From assembly GCA_029964075.1 (NCBI GenBank), contig CM057130.1:1674001-1738000 (forward strand): DNA of 64,000 nt, given 5' to 3'. The notes under the pieces were generated by a model. The model saw only the letters and a list, made by a program, of their open reading frames with translations. It searched no databases and was not told where the DNA came from. Positions within the stretch are counted from its first letter, which is position 1. Every line of letters starts with the position of its first letter. Positions 47,601 through 59,600 of the stretch are shown piece after piece. Both the position numbers and the translations under genes were made by a program. The DNA comes from Patiria pectinifera. Its lineage: Eukaryota > Echinodermata > Asteroidea > Valvatida > Asterinidae.

Positions 47601-50600
47601 TACACGTGCTAATGGGCTATTTAAAACGTTTATAATAAATATATAATAATTGTGCTTATATAGCGCTTTCCATCGTATCGACAATCTCAAAGCGCTTTAC
47701 AATTATTACCCCGTTCATCAGGCCATGGAACCACGTGGCAGCCGATATCAGTGCTCAATCGGTCCTCGACCCTCACAGGTACCCATTTATACTCCTGGGT
47801 GGAGAGAGGCAATTGTAGTTAAGTGTCTTGCCCAAGGGCACAAACACCATGTTCCTGGCAGGGTTCAAACCCACGCACCTTCGAACATGAGTCAAACACA
47901 GTAGCCACTGGACCATGGCGTTCTACATGTAAATTGTAAACACAATATTCCAAACTAACGAACATTTTGCCCTTAGTATGCATTGCTTTGCCTCGTCAGG
48001 TACAACAGATGTTCACAATTGCTGCAGTGTGATCCAAGGACATTTTAGTCAGATCTAATTTTTGGATTATTACATTTTTGGATTATTGCATGTACGTGTA
48101 CATTTTGTAAGCACAAATTGCTTTAAAAATTATATCCACAGATATGTACACATTGTTCATTGTACATCAACCAAATCAAGAGTTTCAAAATTTCAAATGA
48201 TTTTGTTTTGTGGCTATTCATGTAAATCTGTAGAGACTTTGTACATGTAGGATTTCAAGTGAGTTTTAATCTTAATATTCTCATAATTGCCTTGGTTTTC
48301 TCATTCTTGTATTACAGAGAGCCTGATGATTCAGCTAGCAAACGGCAGAGCCTCCAATCAGTGGCTTACACCTGGAGGGGGTTTCTCAGCAACACCTCCC
48401 CATATACCTACCCCAACCTGAGCGCCAAGAATGTGATCAAGGTCTCTCTGGGAAGTAGGCACTCTGCCTTCCTGACTGATCAACACGCCGTCTACTGCTA
48501 CGGTTCTGGGGAGCTCGGCCAACTGGGCCACAAGAAGTTCTCCGATGTCACCAAGCAGCCTGTACTTGTCCAAGATTTGAAAGGGGAGAACGTCATCGAC
48601 GTGGTGTGTGGGAGCAACCACACGGCAGTCCTGTGTTCAGATGGCATTGTCTTCTGCTGGGGAGACTCTAGCAGTGGCCAGTGTGGGATTGGACAGATAG
48701 AGAAGACCAACTCGCCCCAGCAGGTGCAGATCAGCGACACAGATTCCGATCCAATCATCACACAGATCTCATGTGGAGACTCACACACCTTGGCCTTATC
48801 CAGCAGTGCCGAGATATGGGCCTGGGGAACAGGTCCACAGCTGGGACTTGGGACGGGATCAACACCTGTCCCGACCCCACGAAAGGTGCAAGGCCTGGTG
48901 GGGAGAAAGGTGCTGCAGATATCGTGTGGTTCAAACCACAGCCTGGCTGTGGTGCAGAAAGCACGCACCTCCAAGCTGAGCGGCGGCAGGCAGAGAGACA
49001 TGGATGAGGACAGTTCTGGAACCAGTAGCCTCCAGATGACGGATGAAATTTACTCCCTCCACGAAGAAGGGGACATTGTCATCATAACGGACACGAGAAC
49101 CGCAAGCAGCTCTGTCGAAGAGATTCCCTCAATGAGAAGCTTTTCACCGGACAGTATTGATGTTGCCGCAAGACGACCAGCTCAAAAGGATGCACCTGCC
49201 AAAAGCGATTCGGAGGATTCCAACAACAGCCAAGGCACGTACACTGTGGATGAAGACAAGGAAAAAGAAGCAGAAGCTGGACAAAGTGAGTCTGTGGTCA
49301 ATGGGGAGGTTTTCCATGATCAGCCAGATAGTGCCAGCACCCCGACTTCAACAATTCGGCCAGAGCGAAGACTGACATTCACTGAATCCTTCGACAGTGC
49401 TTCTGCCAAGAAGTACCTGGCGCAGCAGCTGAAGCCCCTGCAGCTCGCAGAGCCACCCAAGCCAGTCAAGACATCCCCAAAAGACCGCATTCTTGCCAGC
49501 CTCCCACAAGCCGTGGCCTCGAAAATCAGCAAGCTGATGAGCCCCCTCAGCCTGAGATCGAAATTTAGTCTGACGGAGGGTGGCGAACAAGAGGACGCAG
49601 AGGTTGAGGAGCTGATGACGAGTGGGGTTTCCCAGCATGAACTTGGCAGAAGCTCTGGTGTCAGGTTCTTGCTAGAGGGTCCTCTGGACGACTCAACATT
49701 ACAGACTGAAGTGTGGAGCTGGGGCAAGGGGGCGAATGGGCAGCTTGGCCAGGGAGACCCTCTTGACAAGTTAGTACATATACTCACAAATGTGCTTTTA
49801 GTTTTTGTTGGGTTCCCATCCACTGTGAAAATCAGGGAAAACATTTTGAAAGAGTTTCCATAGTCAAGTCAGGGAAACTCAAAGAATTGGGGAAAACAAA
49901 AAAATCAGGGAAAACTTGTGCAACAAATTATGGGGTAACTTGCGCAACAAATTATGGCATATCTTGCACAATCATTTTAGGTGGCATACGTTACATGGCG
50001 TAGCGACTGAAGTGACCAATTTTACCAGCAAATTGTGATCGTCGTTGAGCATGTTATTGCACAACTTATCAAGGTTGATACAAGACACTCAAAGCTTTTT
50101 GTTTGAAATAAAAGAATTGCTATTTGACTCATGACGGAGTTAAAAGAGTTGCTGCAAGAAAATCGGACAAAAATACTTTCGAAATGGCGGGCGGAGGTGA
50201 TTCAACGACTGTTTTACATGTACAAACAAAGAAAATCATACACAAACAGCCATCGTAAATGCTATTATTATCCTCGTCCAAGATGTTCAGATTATCTAAA
50301 ACATTGCGCAGCTAAGTTTTGTGAAATTGCTCGTAGGTTTATTGCGCAGCTGTGCAATAAATTTGTTGCATAAGTCCCACGTATGGCGTACATGTAAGTT
50401 ACGCGCTGTTTTGTGAAATCGGCTGCAGTTGTGCCGAAATCTGCAACCTGTTTGCTGCTTGCTCATACATGCACGGTGAAGTGCACACATGAGGCAGATG
50501 AGGTTGGAGTGATGACTCATAGATCTAGTTTTCATATTGAAAATTTCAAACTTTGCATCAGTGAATTCTAATCACATTAAAATCTGCAGTGGAAAAGGTC

Positions 50601-53600
50601 GCCTTCATCAACAGAGCTCTGTCATATGTATATAAGAATGTACGATATACATTGTCAATTTCAGTACTAAATGTTCGCAAATGTTAAACTAAGTACAGGG
50701 TTGTTGATCTGGGCAATTTTTTGTTATGGCAGTTTTTCAATACGGAAGAAATTTATTAATTAATTAAAGGGTCCTTATTTTGAAGTTATAGGCTCTGTAC
50801 GTACACCCGTACAGTGTTTCTCATTCAAGAGAAAATAAGTCATGCATAAATGTATCCTAATGAACCAGCTTACACACATTTTATGGTGCTTCACCCTTGA
50901 GCTCTCGGTACGAAGTCTATAGCGTACATCTATGCAATTTCCCAACTCGCACTTCATTGGCAAAATCTAAATTTGTGGTCATTTTCATGCATTTGTCATA
51001 AAGAAATGAATAAATACATGTACAATCTGAAGTAATTATACGTAGCTTTTGACAAATTGTACAACTTTTAAAGCTTAGAGAATTTCCTCCTTATATCCTT
51101 TTGGCAATAGTGTATCATTGATCCAAATCTGGAGTCTTTTTTCTGTTTGTAAATCATCAACAGCAATGTCTGATGCATTTGCTGTTAATGTGTGTGTACA
51201 TGTGTATGGGAACATGTAACATAAAAGCAGATATTCTCTTCCTTGAGCATGTCAGTTTCATTTTGTTTTGCTGTAGTTTGGGGCATATCCTGAAAGCATA
51301 CATTTACCCTGTCTATATTTCGTTGTTTTTTTCCCTTCATTTTTGTCAGCAAACCTACATGTTAATGTACATTTACTCAAAAGTACCGGTAACTTCATTG
51401 TTATCATAAAAATCAAAACAGGCACACAATCACAAGGAAATTGTGTCCCTTAATAATAAGCACCACTTTCGCTTTCATTCAGTATATGATTGTACTGCCT
51501 GAGGATTAAAACAAATACTACATAATGTAGGCCTATTCTTTACATAATTTACATGAATCAGTAAAATCAATAAACAGAGTCTAGGGTGTGCACATACATG
51601 TATTCATGTGACGTACCTACATGTACAATGTAGATGTAAATTATAATGCAAAAATCAATGTACCGGCACTTGAATTTTTTTTCCTTTTTACATGTATACG
51701 TGTACATGTATGGCATAAAATTTACCACAATTGAAGCAAAGGGTCCTACATGTACCGTTCATGTCATTCAGACTGCAGATACATGTAGTGGTACATGTAC
51801 AGGGTGTTTTTGTACATGTTTTTATTCAACAAGTGCACTGTATTATGTAATTTACTGCAATTGAACTATATTCTTTGAAGAGGATTCAAAATGCACATGC
51901 ACTGTATCTAGATGGTACACCTACAATGAATGCAGTAATCATATCCCCTCCTGATAAATTTTCAAATGCCATTCCTGCCCGATTTGATAACCCTGTCAGG
52001 CAGTATATACACTTGTGAGTTTCTGCTTGACATATCACACGCCTGACAGAAGCAATAAAGTTTGGTCATACAGGGAGGCATGGCAGTGAGATGTGACTAA
52101 TTATTATGCGTCTAATGCGCGGTACAGCTGTAGACCCATGTACATGTACATGTCTCGCTTAGAAATGGTGAAGGCTGAAGCAAAATATCAGAATTATAAA
52201 CGATTTGTATTTACTGCATTTACACATACATGTACATGCATGTTAACATAAAAATTCATAAACACTTACAAATACATGATGAAATATTTGGCAATAGATG
52301 AACATTTGCTGTTTACTTTTTACAGTCAATGTGCACTATAGTAACATTTGCACCTGTAGGTCTATATACCCACAAACATTTACTATATTAACCCTCCCTT
52401 TGCTTAATAGGTCACCAATGTTTAAAATTGTCTTCCTCACCTCCTGGCCTACTGTGTACAAACCAATGGGGACTTGACCAATATTGACTCAAGTAATAAG
52501 CAGGCTGACAATGCCTGTTTCCATAGGAGGGCTAATTAAGTGGGCTGCTAAATACTGTATTAGTTAGTGTTTTTTATAACATCAAACATGTCAAAAAACA
52601 AATTAAATGTTATTACTATCATTTTTGTTGTTGAATATGTTGTGTACAAATGCATACTGTGAATAATATGTACATGAACACACACTGTCATGACTGTAGC
52701 TGTACATGTAATTAACATTCACTACAGGTAAAGACATGAAGATGTATACGAGGCTGCCCTTGTCACATGTTAAATATTTTCCTAAATTTAATTGTTTGAT
52801 AAACTGAACATACATGCATACATTTACATACAAGTACCGGCAGGCATTGATGTTTTAATTTGACTTTTGCAGAGCACAACCCCTGGTCATCAAGCAGTTG
52901 ACTGGTAAGGGTGTGGTCCGCGCGATAGCTGGACCCAACCATTCCATGGCCATAGCAAGCAGCGGTCAGGCATTCTCCTGGGGTTGCAACTCTGACGGTC
53001 AGCTGGGACACAATGGTCAGCTGGTTCCAAAGAGGATCAAGGTAAAAGAATATCTTTTTACATTTTTAAATGACGTGTTGGTCAAAGCCAACAGTGTTTT
53101 CATTTTTACTGGAGTTGCATTTATCTCATTTAATTATGAAGTTGAACAAAGAAGTTGACTGGAGCGGGGTTTGAACCTGCGACCTCCGGAACACCGGACA
53201 AGTGCTCTACCAACTGAGCTATCCAGCCCTAATGTAAAGCTGGATAGCTCAGTTGATAAAGCGTTGATATGGTGTTCCAGAGAATGTGGGTTCCAACCCC
53301 GCTGTAGTCAATTTCTAAGTTATTCAATTTTATAATTATTGTAAATGCACCTAGTCAATTTCCCCTCGGGTGTATTGGACAATTATCTCATTTAACTTAG
53401 GACTCAGAACTAGAGGTTGATTTTTATTTTTATTTTTGTGAAGCCTGTTGGTTACTTGAGCCCAAATTCACAGGATAGCACAATTTCATTGAGCCTATAC
53501 CTATTATACAGTAGCAGATAGAGCAGCAGATTTCATGCTGTTCGAATGGGCAACATTTGCCTAAACCTTCACTAAACATGTTAAATAGAATTGAAGTTTT

Positions 53601-56600
53601 GAAATATTCACACAAGTAACGCTAGCACAACTTCAACTTTTGATAAAAAAAACCCCAAGAATCATCAGTAAAGTTTATATCAACTGATAAAGGGTGTTTA
53701 TTACCTACATTTTCATTTTTTTTCAGATGCCTAATAATGCTTTAGTATGGGATGCTGCTGCTGGCAGTACCCACACTCTCCTGCTGGCTGATGGGAACAG
53801 CTTCCAGCCCGACATATACTATCTGGGAAAACAACCAAGGTTTGCAACAGTTTTCTATTAACCTTTGTTTTGTGTATTCAGTGGAAATGTCGAACTATAA
53901 TTAGATCACCGTCTAAACTTCAAGGCACTTAATTAAAGGGAAGATACCACATTTGCAAACATCAAATAACTAAATGATCAAATTATCACGAAATACCTTA
54001 CTGGATTGTTCGGGAATGACAGTCTAAAGCATCCTGTAAAATAATGGTACTTGGTGTGCTGACATTTTCAAGAAAACTTGTATTTTTCCAACGTTGGTCG
54101 GCCGACCAGCATTGGAGAAAACTGGCTTTTTCAAAAATTGCTCCTCATTTTTAATATTTAGTTATTCCAAATTTTCTTTGCAATTGATTACACATCTGTG
54201 AAGGGGTACAAGCTTGCTAGACTGATTCTCTGACCTTACAATTCCCCAAAGTATATAAATTGCTATGTTTCATCTTAAGTGGGGTCATGGAACCAGACTA
54301 CAAGCACATGCTACCAGCATCCGCAAGGCCAAAACCTGAAACAAGTCATTTTAACAATATTTGCTATAACATACTAATCCTCCAATTCCATTTATTTCTG
54401 AAAATTGCAGCAAAAGCAAATGTTGTACATTCCCTTTAAAGGGAAAATACAACATTTGCAAACATCAAAAAATAAAACTACCAAATCATGTTGAAATACC
54501 TTGCTGGACTGTTAGTGAATGACAGTGTAAAGCATTCTGTAAAATCATGGCACCTGGTATACTGTCATTTTCAAGAAAAGTGGTATTTTTGTATCAATTT
54601 CCAACGCTGATCGGCCGATCAGCGTTGGAAAAAACTGGCTTTTTTCAAATACTGGCCCCAATTGACCATCGCACTTGTTTGCAATCGATTACAAACCTAT
54701 GAACGGGTACGAGCCAGCTAGACTGGTTCCCTGGCCTAACAATTCCCCAATGTATGTAAACTGCTCTGTTTCTTCTTATATGGAGTCAGGGAACCAGACT
54801 ACAGGAAAATGATTGTTTTTCTTGGTTTTAATAGCATTTTCGAACCCAAAACCTCAAAAAAGTCAGTGTAACTATATTTGCTATATATTTCCAACCCCCA
54901 ATTCCATCCATTTCTGAAAATTACAGCAAAGCAAATGATGTATATTCCCTTTAAAGATGGTCAAATTTGCTTTTTCACTCTTCTGTCTGTCCCTCTCTTT
55001 CTCCACAAGTCAACAGAACTTTTGATTGATTTGTTGGTTCAAAAGCAAAGAAAAGTTCACCTCAAATCAATATGGAATTGGATCGGCATGTATTTCTGGC
55101 ATCATTGGCGTGAATTGACTGGGAATATTCTATTTCTCCAATGGGCGGAGAAAGGGACGTTGGGGTGAAGTGGGTTGCTCAAGGACACAACAGGGATTCA
55201 ATCCAGTTGCTGCTGATGTGTAGCAGCTGGACTCAAAGCCTTGGCCTTCTGATCAAGAATCGATGACCCTCACAACTAGACCAAACTCCCCTCCCCCACC
55301 CCCCCCCCCACAAGAAGTTGTAACAACTACACCATATGGGCTCCGTGTGCTAATGAAAGAGGGCGCCTTTTTATCTAGCAACGACATCCCATGGGTGGGA
55401 CATTTAGCTAGATGACGCGCACCGTTGCTTGTGTGTGACGCACGTACACCAGGGGATTTGTACTATGTACACGCAGTGGTACATGGTATGTCCGCGCGTC
55501 GCGGCAAAATTGCAGTCAGGCAAGATGGCGTTGGACGGTCGCCCCCAACTGTGCTTTCTTTGCCGGTGAGGGGGTACTTGTGAACGGAGCGAATAACAAG
55601 ATTTAGTTGTTGCATTAGAAAGCTGAAAGCCTACTTCTAGTTGGAAACTATCATTTGGAGAAATGCTGATGCTAAAAATATCCATGTTGGGCTTAGGTAG
55701 AAAATGTGGCTTTTCACCGGAGTTAGCTAATTTGAATGTTTAATATTTTTATATACTGAGCTGAATTTAAAAAAAAAATTGAGCGTAAAACTGTAGAGCT
55801 CTTCTGATTCTTTGTTGTATATATTTTTCTCAATAAGAAAACTACAATCACGATTTTATTCAAGCAGTTTGATGATGTTTTTCTTCGCTTTTAAATGTTT
55901 TCAGTCTCCAAGAATTAAAGAATGAGGGGCGTACTGGCACACCTGAGAACAGCCCCCTGAAGGAGAGTAAAGAAGCCAGTAAGAAGCGACCGATGTCTAG
56001 CATTGCCAAGGGACCAACAGTCAAATATGCAGCAAGAGCCAAACAGCCAGAAAAGCTTCCCTTCATTAGAAAGGTAACCTCTGGCATGAGAAATGTGTGA
56101 CCACAGACTGCAATTGCTAGTGTGGGTCTTTTATGAAGCCAGTGAATAGCCAGGAAAGATCTTGAGAGTGAAGTTAAACTGTTAACGTTGCAGGTTAGCT
56201 CAGTATCAGTGGGAATAGAAACGGTTGGCACTCCAAGAACTAGAATCGTCAGAAAAGTTAAAGTAAACTTGTCGGTGCCATTGTGAAGCCGCATGGACAA
56301 AGAATTCCACGTACATAATGTGTAACATTCTTTAACTCTAACTCCCCAGGCCTTTTTGCTAGGATGTAACCTCAATCCTGCAAAATTCTCCAATTGGCCT
56401 CATGAATGGAAAAATAGCCTCAATCCTGCAAATTCCTCCATTATTTCTTGAATATGGTCTGTGGAAGGGTGACCACTGCCTGAATCCTGCAAAATCCTGT
56501 GGCAGTGACTGTCAATATGTTGAGGCTTGGCCAGTGACATCCTGGAGCAGTACGGAGGATTTCAAGCATAATCCAGGCCTGCATTTATGCATGGCTGAGC

Positions 56601-59600
56601 AAAAACAACACAAGGTCCGGCCCAAGACCTTGACAAAGTGCATCTGACGAAATCAGTAACACACTTTTGCCATGTAACCTCAATCCTCCAAATTTCTCCA
56701 CTTTGGCAATGAGGACTTGAAGGATTCAGGGCGGTTAGGGTTAAACATGATTCTTTTCTGCCGTTTCCAGTGTGGTTGGGCCCAGTTTGTAGCGGCTGCG
56801 TCTGACCTGTGTGCATGCATCACTGACAAGAATGCCTCCGGCTTTACGGCCATTCTCCATGAGCTGGCTGCCTCGGAGAGGCTGTTGCACTACCAGCTCA
56901 CCACAACGCGGTCCACTATCATCAAGGCCCTCAGCAGTCCAGGTACATGTTGCAATGATGATCATTGCTTATTTCTGGTACTGAAACCAAGGATTCCTCA
57001 AAAGCGCCCGAGGCACTGTAGCTCGCAAGCCTGAAGAAACCTGTAGAGAGAAGACAACTAGATGAAATTAGAGTTTTAGAGGTTGGAGAAAAAACCCAGA
57101 AGAATATTCTGGGAAAACCCACGGACTCGGGTGGGGACTGTAAACCAATCCACATGGGGACCATGGCAGGAATCGAACCTGGGCCATAGAGGTGGAAGGG
57201 GAGGAAAGGACTACTGTGCCTACCTGACTCCCTAAGTATCCCAAGTCCCATGTTGTGGTTGAGTCCTTTTATGGGTGACCAAGTATGGACTTCTTGCAGG
57301 AACAGTAGATAGCACTGGGTGACAACTAGGGGTGTGCCTTTACGGGTAGTACGGGAACTTGGTACCCGATTGGAAAAAACACGGGTACCTGGGTACCCGT
57401 TAAAAAAACCCAACCCAAAAATTCAAATCTCGGTACTTGCTGTTCAGATTGTTCATAAAGGTCTGCACGATAATACTACCACATCTGTGCATCGATACAG
57501 CAAGATACAAGTGTGTTCAGTGAGCTTTATAGCTTTACGATGTAAACTGCAACTTTCGCAAAGGTCACAGACATGACATGTTTTGTTTTCCTATGCAGCC
57601 TGGCTTGCATTTTTAAAATCCCCCCAAAGGACATTCAAAAGCTTTCTTTTTTCATTGTCGGAGAAGTTACTATAAGTAATTTGCAAAGTTGGTTACGGGC
57701 ACCTGATTCCATAATCTGGAACCGGTTCCTGACATTAATGGTCGGGTACTCGCGCACCCTGTTCTGATGCACAGCCCTAGTGACAACCCAGAAGAGTTCC
57801 AGTGTGCGATATTGTGATTGAGTCCATCATGCATTATAAGTACATCAAAGATCCATCACAAATCCAGTCACAAATCTGGTCACAACTTGCAGTGTTGTAG
57901 TCGAGACCCTGCAAGACCATCACAAGACCGTCACAAGACCTCCAGTCTCATTTCAAGTCACAAGCTATTCAAATGAACAGCAACAGAGGCATTCCTGTGT
58001 CATTGTTGGTGCCCTGTTACTTGTGGCTGGTCTTGTGAATGGTCTTGTGCTGCTCTTGTGTCTGGTCGTGTGATGGTCTCGACTACAACACTGGTCACAA
58101 GTAAATCATTAATCGGTTCACAATGTCAGTCACAAGTAACAGAGTAAGAACAATAATAAGAGATGCCTTTATCACTACTCTTGAATAGCTTGTGACTTTT
58201 AACTTAGGAGAGAACGACGTATTGACTTCTATGGCTTGTGAAGACTTGTGATGGCTCGACCACAACGCTGCCTGTGTGTTGGAAACTCTTGTGTGTAAAT
58301 ACACACGCACTGTACATACACCTTGTTTTGCTTTTTAGTATAGCAGTGATGTTCCTTCTGTCCTTGATACAGACATGAACAAAGTACTAGAAGGAACCAT
58401 CTACCAGCAGCCATTCCGACAAATCGTTGACCTCTTTTCGTTACTCGGCACGACCGTGGCCCACAATTCCATCGGCCTGATGGCAGCCGTACAACGGAGC
58501 CGTGACCTTGTTGAGCTGGCCATGTTGAAGAGTGGAGCCGAGTACCGGGCCGTCTTTGAACAGTACGCTGTCTATGTCTGCAACTTTGTTACTGTCGGCG
58601 GATTCACTCACATGGGAAAAATTGGAAGGTAATTTGGTCGTGACTTTACTTTCATGGCATTTTCTTGCAAATGATGTAAGTGAGATGGATTTGCTGAGGG
58701 ATCATCTGACGTAGCTGTTTACAGGGGGTCACAAAGATAAGTGCTTATTGGTGTATTTTTCTGTACCCTGGGTTATTGTTTATTATTCCTTTTTTAGAAA
58801 TAGTACGGTTTGTTCAATGAAACTACTGGTTTGGAGTAGCCATAGAGATTACTTGATGGTAGATGAGCTCTGAAATCAGTATTGGTGGGTTAGCAAGTGT
58901 GTGAACCCATCCCAATTGTCAAATATATTAATCAGCAATGCAAGTTCAATGAAAGAAGAAAGATTCTTCCCACAGGGTGAATAGAATTCCATGTGTATAA
59001 TTGAACAATTTCCCAGTTCCTAAAGTCACAGAATTCCACACAGGAAAAACTTGGCAGTGTTTGTTGTCCATCCACACTCTCTGTGCTTAGTCCGATTAAT
59101 ACTTCACATGAATTTGGAGCGAAACGAATTCATTAGGGTAACGGAGTCACAATGAAACAACGATATTGACGTTATGAAATTCGCTCCACTTTTTGCAATC
59201 ATGTGAAGTACGAACCTGTCTTTGTATTTATAATGATTGGTGTTTGAATGTCTGTCATGCAGTGATGCGCTGTCCAAGCACGAGGCAGTCTTCACGGAGC
59301 TCTTAAACGAGGAGAAACCAGCCAGTTACGGCACTCCGCTGAGGAATCTGATGAAACTCCCCATGGATAGGGTCAAGTGCTACGCCTACCTGCTGGGGAA
59401 GCTCAAGGATTACTATGCCCAGGTGAGAGCTGTGACAGTAGACCAATGGATTAAGCCCCGCCCCCATGGTGCTTTCACCAATCACCGCCAAGGTTTATGT
59501 CTGACATCAGTCCTTCATTTTTAAGGAGCGCGATCACGCAGGCGCTCCTACTGCGCTCCTCGACTGTCTCGAAGGAGCGCCAAAAATAGCGCTCCTCAGA

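Noticed and set aside
53158-53232. Functional tRNA gene on the minus strand
   Set aside because: A- and B-boxes are present, but the anticodon stem-loop cannot be drawn with a standard seven-base loop; treated as tRNA-derived repeat.
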